This document shows positions 20,343 through 29,261 of a stretch of DNA of 59,405 bases, piece by piece. Below the pieces are notes generated by a model. The model was not told the origin of the DNA and ran no database searches. It worked only from the letters and a program-made list of their open reading frames with translations. This DNA is from Imhoffiella purpurea. Lineage in GTDB: Bacteria > Pseudomonadota > Gammaproteobacteria > Chromatiales > Chromatiaceae. Position 1 is the first letter of the stretch. Each line of letters starts with the position of its first letter. The translations under genes and the position numbers were made by a program. The DNA is taken from positions 1-59,405 of the forward strand of contig NZ_AONC01000030.1 in NCBI RefSeq assembly GCF_000585215.1. Reading direction: 5' to 3'.

Positions 20343-22688
20343 TTGCGCGCGATCTCTCAGATTCTACGCGGTGGCGTCCGGCAAACCTATCTGCTGTTCG
20401 CCGTTCTTTTCTCCCCCGTTCTCCTCTATCCGAGCGCGGCCGCCGAGGCGGCCGTCTTTCAGGTCGCCGACATCCGGGTCGAGGGGCTGCAGCGCATCGC
20501 CCCTGGGACCGTTTTCAATTATCTGCCCGTCCAGGTGGGCGACACGGTCGGCGACGACGTCACCGGCGGGATCATCCGCGCCCTCTACCAGACCGGCTTC
20601 TTCGACGACGTGCGGGTCGAGCGCGACGGCAACGTCCTGGTGGTCTGGGTGCGCGAGCGACCGGCCATCGCCGAGATCAAGATCAGCGGCAACAAGGACA
20701 TCGAGACCGAGGCGCTCACCAACGCCCTCGCCGATATCGGGCTCAAGGAGGGGCGGGTGTTCAACCGTTCCGTGCTCGACCGCATCGAGCAGGAACTGGA
20801 GCGTCAGTATTTCGCCCGCGGCAAGTACGGCGTGATCATCCAGTCCACGGTTTCGCCGCTCGAGCGCAACCGGGTCGGAATCGACATCGAGGTGATCGAG
20901 GGACTGACCGCCCGGATCAAACAGATCAACATCATCGGCTCCGAGGCATTCACCGAGAAGGAACTGCGCAAACAGTTCCAGCTCGGTCCCACGCGCTGGA
21001 ATTCCTTCTATACCAAGAACGATCAGTATTCCAAGCAGAAGCTCGCGGGTGATCTGGAGACCCTGCGCTCCTTCTATTTGGACCGCGGCTACATCAAGTT
21101 CGACATCAAGTCGACCCAGGTCTCGATCAGCGCGGACAAGAAGGAGATCTACGTCACCGTCGTCATCGAGGAGGGCGAGCCCTTCCGCGTCAGCGACATC
21201 CGGCTCGCCGGCGAGCCCTCGGTTCCGGTCGAGAAGCTCTTTCCGCTGATTCAGCTCAAGCGCGGCGAATTCTTCTCGCGCAAGGCTACGACCGAGAGCG
21301 CCGAACGCATCTCCAACCTGCTGGGCGACGAGGGCTATGCCTTCGCCAACGTCAACACGGTCCCGGAGATCGACGACCAGGCTCATGAGGTCGCCGTCAC
21401 CTTCTTCGTCGATTCCGGCAAGCGGGTCTATGTCCGCCGGGTCAACATGAAGGGCAACACCCGCACCCGCGACGAGGTGCTGCGCCGCGAGATGCGCCAG
21501 CTGGAGACGGCCTGGTTCTCGGCCGATCTGGTCCGCAAATCCAGGGAACGGCTCCAGCGTCTGGGCTATTTCGACGAGGTTTCGATCGAGACGCCCCCGG
21601 TTCCCGGGTCCGCCGATCAGGTGGACGTGGACGTGACGGTCAAGGAGAAGCCGGCGGGCAACCTGGCTGCCGGTGTCGGCTTCTCGCAGTCCCAGGGTAT
21701 CCTGCTGAACGCCAGCATCACCCAGAACAACTTCCTGGGAACGGGCAAGAAGGTGTCCCTGGCGTTCAATACCAGCACCTCGACCCGTCTGTACCAGCTC
21801 GGCTACAGCAATCCCTATTATACGGTCGACGGCATCAGCCGCGGTTTCAACCTCTCGTATCGCGAGACCGACTACGACGAGCTGATCGGTGCCGACTACT
21901 CGACCGACGTGGGCGTCGCCGGCATGAACTTCGGTCTCCCCATCACGGATACCAGCCGCGCCGGGCTTGGCATCCGCTACGAGTACACGGATTTCACCGC
22001 GGGCCAGTCGGACGTCGCCCAGCAGTTCGTAGCGGACAACGGCAATACCTTCCACGATTTCATCCTGTCCGCCACCTATTCGGACGACACCCGGGACACG
22101 GCCATCTTCCCGACCTCGGGTTTTACCCGGACGCTCTATGGCGAGGTGTCGGTTCCGGGCAGCGATCTGCAGTATTACAAGGTCAGCTATTCGGAGCAGC
22201 ATTTCGTCTCCCTGACCTCGCGCTATGTCTTCGCACTGTCGGGGGATGTCGCCTACGGTGACGGGTTTGGCGACACCGACACATTGCCCTTCTTCGAGAA
22301 CTATTACGCGGGCGGTCCGCGCTCGGTGCGCGGCTGGGTCGCGAACTCGCTGGGACCGCGCGAGATCAGCACCGACGATCCGGTCGGCGGCAACCTCAAA
22401 CTGGCCGGCAGTCTGGAGTTCTTCGCCCCCGCGCCCGTCGGCGGGCAGTTCGAGAAATCGCTGCGACTGGGCGCCTTCTTCGATTTCGGCAACGTCTGGG
22501 CGACGTCCGATTCCGATCTGCTGACCTCGACCGGGTTCGATCTGGGCGATCTGCGCTATTCCACCGGTCTGTCCGCGACCTGGCTGTCGCCGGTCGGGGC
22601 GCTCTCGGTGAGCCTGGCCTTCCCCCTCAACGAGGAGGATGGCGACGAGACACAGGTCTTCCAATTCGGGTTCGGTCAGACCTTCTAG
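20343..22688 (+). CDS. bamA: outer membrane protein assembly factor BamA
   Basis: BamA is the central Omp85 pore that folds beta-barrel proteins into the outer membrane. The 781-residue product has a signal peptide ending near AAAEA (about residue 36). Five POTRA repeats follow at about 38-440 (first one [17 protein letters not shown]), then a 16-strand barrel. The barrel includes the conserved ARG-like loop GGPRSVRGW (VRGW motif) near 665, and the protein ends with Phe (FGFGQTF) as an assembly signal. The start is TTG 20343 with AAGGGGA upstream. No earlier start fits the signal peptide. Confidence 0.96.
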   Translation: MRAISQILRGGVRQTYLLFAVLFSPVLLYPSAAAEAAVFQVADIRVEGLQRIAPGTVFNYLPVQVGDTVGDDVTGGIIRALYQTGFFDDVRVERDGNVLVVWVRERPAIAEIKISGNKDIETEALTNALADIGLKEGRVFNRSVLDRIEQELERQYFARGKYGVIIQSTVSPLERNRVGIDIEVIEGLTARIKQINIIGSEAFTEKELRKQFQLGPTRWNSFYTKNDQYSKQKLAGDLETLRSFYLDRGYIKFDIKSTQVSISADKKEIYVTVVIEEGEPFRVSDIRLAGEPSVPVEKLFPLIQLKRGEFFSRKATTESAERISNLLGDEGYAFANVNTVPEIDDQAHEVAVTFFVDSGKRVYVRRVNMKGNTRTRDEVLRREMRQLETAWFSADLVRKSRERLQRLGYFDEVSIETPPVPGSADQVDVDVTVKEKPAGNLAAGVGFSQSQGILLNASITQNNFLGTGKKVSLAFNTSTSTRLYQLGYSNPYYTVDGISRGFNLSYRETDYDELIGADYSTDVGVAGMNFGLPITDTSRAGLGIRYEYTDFTAGQSDVAQQFVADNGNTFHDFILSATYSDDTRDTAIFPTSGFTRTLYGEVSVPGSDLQYYKVSYSEQHFVSLTSRYVFALSGDVAYGDGFGDTDTLPFFENYYAGGPRSVRGWVANSLGPREISTDDPVGGNLKLAGSLEFFAPAPVGGQFEKSLRLGAFFDFGNVWATSDSDLLTSTGFDLGDLRYSTGLSATWLSPVGALSVSLAFPLNEEDGDETQVFQFGFGQTF

Positions 22689-22704
22689 TGGGTTGAGTGT
22701 GTTC

Positions 22705-23235
22705 GTGAAGATCCTTGCAATCGGCGTTTTCATGCTGCTGGCGGTGCTTCAGCCCCCGGCCATGGCAGGAGACTATCGTATCGCGGTGGTCGATCCCAAT
22801 CGCGTGGTGGAGCAGTCGCCCCAGTACGAGGCCGCGCGCGACGCGCTGCAGCGTGAGGTCGAGGAGCGCGAGCGCACCCTGCGCGAACAGCAGGAACAGA
22901 TCGCCTCGCTGCAGAGCAAGCTCGAGCGCGATGGCGCGCTCATGAGCGAGAACGAGGTGCAGCGGCTGCAGAACGACATCCGCAGCCGTACCCGGCGGCT
23001 CAAGTATGCCCGCGACGAATTCCAGGAGGATTTCGCCCTGCGTCAGAACGAGCTTCGGACCAAGCTGGGGCGCCAGGTCCAGGAGGTGGTCGTCGAACTC
23101 GCCAAGGAGCAGAAGATCGACCTCATCCTGAGCGATGGCCTGGTCTATTCCAATCCGCGGATCGACATCTCGGATCTGGTCATCGAGCGGCTCAAGGCCG
23201 AGTTCGAGAACAAGGCCGAGCTCGAGAAGAAGTGA
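22705..23235 (+). CDS. skp: OmpH/Skp family periplasmic chaperone
   Basis: Skp is a trimeric holdase that carries unfolded outer-membrane proteins to BamA. The 176-residue product has a cleavable signal (KILAIGVFMLLAV, cleavage after AMA). The mature start is YRIAVVDPNRVVEQSPQYEAARDAL-like, followed by a long charged coiled-coil of about residues 45-130. A short C-terminal strand, IDLILSDGLVYSNPRIDIS, closes the body. The start is ambiguous among TTG 22693, GTG 22699 and GTG 22705. I use the last because it gives a standard signal peptide. It lies 16 bp after bamA. Confidence 0.9.
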   Translation: MKILAIGVFMLLAVLQPPAMAGDYRIAVVDPNRVVEQSPQYEAARDALQREVEERERTLREQQEQIASLQSKLERDGALMSENEVQRLQNDIRSRTRRLKYARDEFQEDFALRQNELRTKLGRQVQEVVVELAKEQKIDLILSDGLVYSNPRIDISDLVIERLKAEFENKAELEKK

Positions 23236-23307
23236 CGCTGCGGGTACGGCCTCCATCTCTCGCCCCGTTCCTCGGGTGGCGAGACGCATCACCATCGGAG
23301 AGAAGGC

Positions 23308-24354
23308 TTGGAGATCAATCTCACTGAGCTCGCCGCGCGTGTGGGCGCGTCCCTGCGTGGCGATGGCGATGTTCTGGTTTCCCGTGTGGCCCAGCTGAAC
23401 CAGGCCGCCGAAGGAACCCTGTCCTTTCTCGGCGACGCCAAGTACCGCGCTCGCCTCGCCGAGACCAGGGCATCCGCCGTGATCCTGTCCGAGGCCGACG
23501 CCGACCAGTGTCCGGTTCCGGTCCTGGTCAGCAAGAATCCTTACCTGACCTTCGCCGAGGCGGCGCGTATCCTGCACCCGCCCGCGCCCGTGGTCGGCGG
23601 GGTGCATCCGAGCGCGGCGGTGGATCCGAGCGCGCGGATCGATCCGACGGCCTGGGTCGGTCCGCTGACGGTGGTCGAGGCCGACGCCGTGATCGGCGCC
23701 GGGGTCTTCGTCGGGCCGAGCTGCGTCATCGGCCAGGGCGTCCGGATCGGTGAGGATTCGCGTCTGGTCGCCCGGGTGACGCTGTGCGCCGGAACCCAGG
23801 TCGGGCGGCGCGCCTTGCTGCATCCTGGAGCCGTGATCGGGCGCGAGGGCTTCGGCTTCGCCCGCGATGGCGAGCGCTGGGTGCGGATCCCCCAGATCGG
23901 ACGTGCCGTTCTGGGCGACGACGTCGAGATCGGGGCCAATACCTGTGTCGATCGCGGCGCCATCGGCGATACGGTTCTGGGCGATGGCGTCAAGCTCGAC
24001 AACCATATTCAGATCGGACACAACGTCGAAATCGGCGACAATACCGCGATGGCGGCCAACACCGGCATCTCGGGCTCGACCCGTATCGGCCGCAACTGCA
24101 CCATCGCCGGGGCGGTCGGCATGGCCGGCCACCTCGAGATCGCGGACAACGTGCATTTCACCGGCATGGCGATGGTGACCAAGTCCTTTCTGGAGCCAGG
24201 CGTCTACAGCAGCGGCATCCCGGCGATGCCGAGCGGCGCCTGGCGACGCAACGTGGCGCGCTTCAGACAGCTCGACGAGCTGGCGCGTCGATTGAAGCAA
24301 CTCGAGACATCTCTGGAAATCATGAATCAAGCACAAGGGCGGGAGGAATCCTGA
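23308..24354 (+). CDS. lpxD: UDP-3-O-(3-hydroxyacyl)glucosamine N-acyltransferase
   Basis: LpxD adds the second hydroxyacyl chain in lipid A synthesis. The 348-residue product has the N-terminal uridine-binding domain ([17 protein letters not shown]). A left-handed beta-helix made of hexapeptide repeats follows from about 105 to 300 (for example [20 protein letters not shown]). The catalytic His region is [16 protein letters not shown] near 235, and the protein ends in a C-terminal helix. The start is TTG 23308 behind AGAAGG. Its stop overlaps the fabZ ATG. Confidence 0.95.
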   Translation: MEINLTELAARVGASLRGDGDVLVSRVAQLNQAAEGTLSFLGDAKYRARLAETRASAVILSEADADQCPVPVLVSKNPYLTFAEAARILHPPAPVVGGVHPSAAVDPSARIDPTAWVGPLTVVEADAVIGAGVFVGPSCVIGQGVRIGEDSRLVARVTLCAGTQVGRRALLHPGAVIGREGFGFARDGERWVRIPQIGRAVLGDDVEIGANTCVDRGAIGDTVLGDGVKLDNHIQIGHNVEIGDNTAMAANTGISGSTRIGRNCTIAGAVGMAGHLEIADNVHFTGMAMVTKSFLEPGVYSSGIPAMPSGAWRRNVARFRQLDELARRLKQLETSLEIMNQAQGREES

Positions 24355-24866
24355 TGGATGGATCGCATCCGGTGTCAGCGGATTCCGATCAGCAGCGCAG
24401 TCGCGCGGAGGACGTCATCGGCACCATGGATATCCATAAGGTGCTGAGTCTCTTGCCGCACCGCTATCCGTTTCTGCTGGTCGACAGGGTCGTCGATTTC
24501 AAGGTCGACGACTATCTGATCGCCTTGAAGAACGTCACCTTCAATGAGCCGTTTTTCACTGGGCATTTTCCTGTGCGACCCGTCATGCCGGGGGTCCTGA
24601 TCGTCGAGGCGATGGCCCAGGCGACCGGGCTGCTGGCGATGGCCTCGCGGCCGGAAGAGGTCGGTGAAAAGTCGCTCTATTATTTCGTCGGGATCGACAA
24701 GGCCCGTTTCAAGCGTCCGGTGGAGCCGGGCGATCAGCTGATCATGGAGGTCAAGCTGGGGCCGGTGCGCCGCGGGATCTGGAAGTTCGATGGCGAAGCG
24801 CGCGTCGACGACAAGGTCGTGGCGACGGCCGAGATCATGTGCACGGCGCGGGACTTCACCGCTTGA
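24354..24866 (+). CDS. fabZ: 3-hydroxyacyl-ACP dehydratase FabZ
   Basis: FabZ dehydrates 3-hydroxyacyl-ACP and competes with LpxA for the same substrate, which balances fatty acid and lipid A synthesis. The hot-dog fold shows [14 protein letters not shown] (catalytic His), [23 protein letters not shown] (catalytic Glu helix) and the later GDQL strand. ATG 24354 has a strong GGGAGGA upstream and gives 170 residues. The internal ATG 24426 would give the commoner 146-residue form, so the first 24 residues may be an unusual extension. The stop overlaps lpxA. Confidence 0.95.
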   Translation: MDGSHPVSADSDQQRSRAEDVIGTMDIHKVLSLLPHRYPFLLVDRVVDFKVDDYLIALKNVTFNEPFFTGHFPVRPVMPGVLIVEAMAQATGLLAMASRPEEVGEKSLYYFVGIDKARFKRPVEPGDQLIMEVKLGPVRRGIWKFDGEARVDDKVVATAEIMCTARDFTA

Positions 24867-25633
24867 TCCATCCCTCAGCTCTGGTCGATCCAGGGGCCGA
24901 GCTCGACCCCAGCGTCGAGGTCGGCCCCTTCGCCGTCATCGAGTCCGGGGTCCGGATCGGTGCCGGGACCCGTATCGGTCCGCATGCCGTGGTGCGCGGG
25001 CCGACGTCGATCGGTCGCGACAACCGCATCTTCCAGTTCGCCTCGGTCGGCGAGGATCCGCAGGATAAGAAGTACGGCGGCGAGCCGACTCGCCTCGAGA
25101 TCGGGGATCGCAATCAGATTCGCGAGTTCGCGACCCTGCACCGAGGGACGGTGCAGGACCAGGGCGTCACCCGCATCGGCGACGACAATCTCTTCATGGC
25201 CTATACGCATGTGGCGCACGACTGCCGTATCGGCAATCGGATCATCATGGCGAACGCCGCATCATTGGGCGGGCATGTCGAGATCCAGGACTGGGCCATC
25301 CTCGGCGGCTTCACCATCGTGCATCAGTTCTGCCGCATCGGCGCACACAGCTTCTGTGCAATGGGCTCGGTCCTGAGCCGGAACGTGCCGCCCTACGTGA
25401 TGGTCGGCGGTCATCCGGCCGAGCCGCACGGCATCAACGGCGAAGGGCTGCGCCGGCGCGGATTCACCCCGGAGAGCATTCAGGCCATCAAGCGGGCCTA
25501 CAGGTCGCTCTATATGTCGGGCCTCAAGCTCGACGAGGCGGTCCAGCGCATTCGCGGCATGGTCGACGACCAACCGGAGTTGGCGATTTTCGCCGACTTT
25601 CTGGCCGCGACCAATCGCGGTCTGGTGCGCTAG
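24863..25633 (+). CDS. lpxA: acyl-ACP--UDP-N-acetylglucosamine O-acyltransferase
   Basis: LpxA performs the first committed step of lipid A synthesis. The 256-residue product begins [20 protein letters not shown] and folds as hexapeptide repeats. The catalytic His is in [12 protein letters not shown] near 120, [13 protein letters not shown] follows, and the conserved [18 protein letters not shown] precedes the helical C-terminus. The start is TTG 24863, overlapping the fabZ stop. An ATG at 24839 would add eight residues translated from fabZ and is less likely. Confidence 0.94.
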   Translation: MIHPSALVDPGAELDPSVEVGPFAVIESGVRIGAGTRIGPHAVVRGPTSIGRDNRIFQFASVGEDPQDKKYGGEPTRLEIGDRNQIREFATLHRGTVQDQGVTRIGDDNLFMAYTHVAHDCRIGNRIIMANAASLGGHVEIQDWAILGGFTIVHQFCRIGAHSFCAMGSVLSRNVPPYVMVGGHPAEPHGINGEGLRRRGFTPESIQAIKRAYRSLYMSGLKLDEAVQRIRGMVDDQPELAIFADFLAATNRGLVR

Positions 25634-25642
25634 GAGCTCCGG

Positions 25643-26800
25643 ATGCGTCCCTTCACTGTCGGTATCGTGGCCAACGAGGCCTCCGGCGATCTTCTCGGCG
25701 CGGCCATCGTTCGCGAGATGCGTCGTCTGTTCCCGGATGCGCGCTTCGTCGGGGTCGCCGGTCCCCACATGCTGGCCGAGGGGTGCGAGACGCTCTTCGA
25801 GATGGAACGATTATCGGTCATGGGGCTGATGGAGGTGCTGGGCCACCTGCGCGAGCTTCTGGGCTTGAGGCGGGCGCTGGTGCGCTATTTCCTCGCCGAT
25901 CCGCCCGACATCTTCATCGGCGTGGATGCCCCGGATTTCAATTTGGGACTCGAGCGGCGTCTGCGCGAGTCCGGCATCAGGACCGCCCATCTCGTCAGTC
26001 CCACGGTCTGGGCCTGGCGTCCGGGGCGGGTCAAGGGCATTCGGCGCTCGGTCGATCTGATGCTGAGCGTCTTTCCCTTCGAGGAGACCTTTCTGCGACG
26101 GCACGGTGTGCCGGCGACCTATGTCGGTCATCCCTTGGCCGACGAGATTCCGCTGGAGGTCGACCGGGAGGCGGCGCGAGCCGCGCTCGGACTGCCGTCC
26201 GCGGGGACGGTCGTCGCCATCCTGCCGGGGAGCCGCGTCGGCGAGATGCAGCGCCTGGCCGCGCCCTTCATCGCGACGGCACGGCGTTGTCTCGACGCGC
26301 GGCCGGATCTGCGATTCGTGGTGCCCTGCGTGACCCCCAGATTGCGCGCCATGTTCGCCGATGCCCTGGCGCGCCTGGCGCCCGACCTGCCAGCGCTCCT
26401 GGTCGACGGACACAGCCGAGAGGCCATGGCGGCGGCCGACTGTCTGCTGACGGCCTCGGGTACGGCGACCCTGGAGGGGCTGCTCTTCAAGCGACCGATG
26501 GTGGTCGCCTATCGGGTCCATCCCATTTCCTATCATCTGGTGAAGCGGCTGGGGCTGATCAAGGTGCCCCATATCGCCATGGCGAATCTGCTCGCCGGGC
26601 GCGAATTGGCGCCCGAGCTGATTCAGTCGCGCTGCAGCCCCGAACTGCTGGCCCCGGCGGTGCTCGCCTTCCTCGAGGATCCGGCGCGGGTTGCCGAGAT
26701 TCACTCCGAATACGCGCGGATCCATCGCGATCTGCGGCGCGGCGCGGCCGGCGAGGCGGCCAGGGTGCTCGTGGATCTGGCCGGGAGCCGGAGCACGTGA
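25643..26800 (+). CDS. lpxB: lipid-A-disaccharide synthase
   Basis: LpxB is a GT-B fold family 19 glycosyltransferase. It joins UDP-diacylglucosamine and lipid X to form the lipid A disaccharide at the inner membrane. The 385-residue product has [18 protein letters not shown] near 10, [19 protein letters not shown] near 95, [15 protein letters not shown] near 118, [12 protein letters not shown] near 195 and the C-terminal [20 protein letters not shown] near 272. ATG 25643 has GGAG upstream. The stop overlaps the rnhB GTG. Confidence 0.96.
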   Translation: MRPFTVGIVANEASGDLLGAAIVREMRRLFPDARFVGVAGPHMLAEGCETLFEMERLSVMGLMEVLGHLRELLGLRRALVRYFLADPPDIFIGVDAPDFNLGLERRLRESGIRTAHLVSPTVWAWRPGRVKGIRRSVDLMLSVFPFEETFLRRHGVPATYVGHPLADEIPLEVDREAARAALGLPSAGTVVAILPGSRVGEMQRLAAPFIATARRCLDARPDLRFVVPCVTPRLRAMFADALARLAPDLPALLVDGHSREAMAAADCLLTASGTATLEGLLFKRPMVVAYRVHPISYHLVKRLGLIKVPHIAMANLLAGRELAPELIQSRCSPELLAPAVLAFLEDPARVAEIHSEYARIHRDLRRGAAGEAARVLVDLAGSRST

Positions 26801-27384
26801 CGCAGCTGCAGGGACTCGTCGCCGGTGTCGACGAGGCCGGCCGCGGTCCGCTGGCCGGACCGGTCGCGGCCGCGGCCGTGATCCTGGATCCGGCGCGTCC
26901 CATCGTGGGTATCAATGACTCCAAGAAGCTGACGGCGGCGCGCCGCGAACGGCTCGAGATCGCGATCCGCGACGGCGCGCTCGCCTATGCCGTCGCCTGG
27001 GCGAGCGTCGAGGAGATCGATCGGCTCAACATCCTCCACGCGACCATGCTGGCCATGCGCAGGGCGGTTGAGGCGCTGTCCGTGCGTCCCTCCCAAGTGC
27101 TCGTCGACGGCAATCGCTGTCCGGACTGGGATATGGATTCGCGCGCCATCGTCGGCGGCGATGCGAGCGTCATGGAGATCGGCGCGGCCTCGATCCTCGC
27201 CAAGGTCGCCCGGGACCGGCTATTGGTTCGGCTGGATCGCGATTTTCCCGGTTACGGCTTCGCCGTGCACAAGGGCTATCCGACCCCTGCACATCTGGAT
27301 GCCTTGCGTCGGCTCGGTCCCTGTCCGCATCATCGGCGCAGCTTCGGTCCGGTGCGAAGGTCGCTCGCGGAATCGTCCGGCTAG
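26797..27384 (+). CDS. rnhB: ribonuclease HII
   Basis: RNase HII nicks RNA-DNA hybrids and removes misincorporated ribonucleotides. The 195-residue product has the active-site DE pair in [15 protein letters not shown], later acidic residues in VLVDGN and [19 protein letters not shown], and the substrate-binding HKGYPTPAH near the end. GTG 26797 overlaps the lpxB stop, which explains the lack of an ATG. In E. coli dnaE follows. Here a glycosyltransferase follows instead. Confidence 0.94.
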   Translation: MTQLQGLVAGVDEAGRGPLAGPVAAAAVILDPARPIVGINDSKKLTAARRERLEIAIRDGALAYAVAWASVEEIDRLNILHATMLAMRRAVEALSVRPSQVLVDGNRCPDWDMDSRAIVGGDASVMEIGAASILAKVARDRLLVRLDRDFPGYGFAVHKGYPTPAHLDALRRLGPCPHHRRSFGPVRRSLAESSG

Positions 27385-27551
27385 TTCCGGCCTCGATCGC
27401 GATCCGCCGAATTGCGGCGAATCGAGCTATGATAGGTGCGCCGCGGTCGGGGGCATTGCCTCATCGGTCCCACCGCGTCTGGGGCGACTCCGTGCAATGC
27501 CTGTCTGTCCCTGGGTCAGGACGACGATGAGGCCTTTTCAGGACAATCCCC

Positions 27552-29198
27552 TTGGAGCGCCCGTCCGCCCCGACCGCCGTCGCTGGCCGCACCTCTGCGG
27601 CAGATCTCGGTGTTTCCTTCCATCTCATCGCGGGTGCGATCGTCCTGGTTGCCGCCTCGGTGCGTCTGTTCGGTCTGGATCACCTGCTGGTCTGGCACGA
27701 CGAGGTCTTCACCCTGATCCGGGTCTTCGGTTACGCCCAGGCCGAGACGCTCTCGCACATCTTCAGCGAGACGCTGCTGACCCCGGCGGATCTGCTGCGC
27801 TATCAGATGCCCGATCCGTCCCTGACCTGGGCGGATGCAATGGCGGCCTTCGCCAGCCATCCCGAACATGCTCCGCTCTATTACATCCTGACCCGTCTGG
27901 CGACGGGGCTGCCGGTCGAGCCGATCGTAGCGGCGCGCGGTCTGTCCGCCCTGTTCGGCGTCCTGCTCATTCCGGCGATCTACTGGCTGATGCGCGAGCT
28001 TTTCGGCCGCGGACCCGTACCCTGGGTGGCGGCGATCCTGGTCGCCTGCTCCCCCCTGCAGCTCCTCTATGCCCAGGAGGCGCGTCAGTACGCGCTCTGG
28101 ATGCTCATGCTGGTCGTCTCCAGCGCCGCGCTGGTCCGCGCCCTGAGGCACGACAGAAGGGGCGACTGGTGGATCTACGGCATCTCGGTCGTCTTGGGCT
28201 GTTATACCCATCTGCTCTTTCTGCTCATGATCCCGGTCCATGGACTCTTCGGGCTGGCCGACCAGATTCAGGCCCGGCGGCCGATCTCGCGTGTCAAGGT
28301 CCTGGCCATCCGCTGGTCGGTCAGCGTCCTCGCCGCGGTATCGCTCTTTTCGCCTTGGCTGTGGGTGCTGGCGAGGGGGCAGGAGCGGGTCGACCAGTTC
28401 ACCGCCTGGATGACGAGGCCGATCGGCCTGACCGACATCCTCGCCGCCTGGTCGGACCATCTGGCGGCGGCCTTCGTCGACCTGTCCCCCGGGGCCGAGC
28501 CCTGGTGGGGGCTGCTCCTGATGCCTCTGATATGGGCGCTCTGGCGCTTCCTGCGTCTTGCACCTCGGTCGGGGATGTGGATGCTACTGCTCACCCTGGT
28601 CGTCTATGTGGGCGTCGTGCTCGGTCCGGATCTGCTGCTCGGCGGAAGCCGGTCGCTGCATGTGCGTTACGCTCTGCCGGCGATTCTCGCGGTCCAGCTG
28701 ATGGTCGCCTGGGTCATCGGGCAACTGATCGCGGAGCCTTCCGGATCTCGTTCGAGGAGAGTTGGGGTGATCGCCTTGGCGGTTCTCGTGGTCCTGGGCG
28801 CCCTGTCCGAATCCCGCATCATGCTGGCCTCCACCTGGTCGAACAAGAATTTCAGCGCCAGCAATCTGGAGGTGGCCGAGGCCGCGAACGCCGGTGGCCG
28901 CACGCTGGTTCTGGCCAGCGCGTCCAGGTCGGGAATCGCGACCGGCGAATTGATCTCTCTGGCCTATCGTCTCCAGCCCCAGGTCCGGATCTGGGGTGAC
29001 TCCTCCGACGCTCCACCGGTCATTCCTCCGGGCTTCGATCGGATGATCCTATTGAGCCCGTCCGAGGCGCTCTTGAGCGCGCTCGGGCCCCTGGGGACGC
29101 CCATCCCTCTGGCCGGAACCTGGCAGTGGTTCATCCTCGATGTCCCAGGCGGGGGTTCGAAGCCTGGGGGTGCGATCGACAGCTCGCAAGGCACCTAG
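27552..29198 (+). CDS. GT39/ArnT-like integral membrane glycosyltransferase
   Basis: This 548-residue polytopic protein resembles lipid-dependent (GT-C) glycosyltransferases of the PMT/ArnT superfamily. After TM1 comes VWHDEVFTLIRVFG, with the conserved acidic pair of the first periplasmic loop, then HPEHAPLYYILTRL. PLQLLYAQEARQYALWMLML is the family's second-loop segment. About ten TMs follow and the soluble C-terminal part is short. Acceptor and donor are unknown. A polyprenyl-phosphate sugar donor is expected for the family. TTG 27552 is used, with weak AGGA. It precedes the NdvB-like gene, suggesting a shared role in surface or periplasmic glucan. Confidence 0.75.
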   Translation: MERPSAPTAVAGRTSAADLGVSFHLIAGAIVLVAASVRLFGLDHLLVWHDEVFTLIRVFGYAQAETLSHIFSETLLTPADLLRYQMPDPSLTWADAMAAFASHPEHAPLYYILTRLATGLPVEPIVAARGLSALFGVLLIPAIYWLMRELFGRGPVPWVAAILVACSPLQLLYAQEARQYALWMLMLVVSSAALVRALRHDRRGDWWIYGISVVLGCYTHLLFLLMIPVHGLFGLADQIQARRPISRVKVLAIRWSVSVLAAVSLFSPWLWVLARGQERVDQFTAWMTRPIGLTDILAAWSDHLAAAFVDLSPGAEPWWGLLLMPLIWALWRFLRLAPRSGMWMLLLTLVVYVGVVLGPDLLLGGSRSLHVRYALPAILAVQLMVAWVIGQLIAEPSGSRSRRVGVIALAVLVVLGALSESRIMLASTWSNKNFSASNLEVAEAANAGGRTLVLASASRSGIATGELISLAYRLQPQVRIWGDSSDAPPVIPPGFDRMILLSPSEALLSALGPLGTPIPLAGTWQWFILDVPGGGSKPGGAIDSSQGT

Positions 29199-29261
29199 GC
29201 CCTGGAGGCGCGCGGACCTCGGTCGCGTCGCTCGAATCAGCCATCCATTCAGATCCCAGCC

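Noticed and set aside
20364-22733. 789-codon open frame antisense to bamA
   Set aside because: The plus strand encodes an unmistakable BamA with signal peptide, POTRA repeats and barrel. The antisense frame has low-complexity composition, no ribosome site and no recognisable domain. Long antisense frames are expected in high-GC genes.
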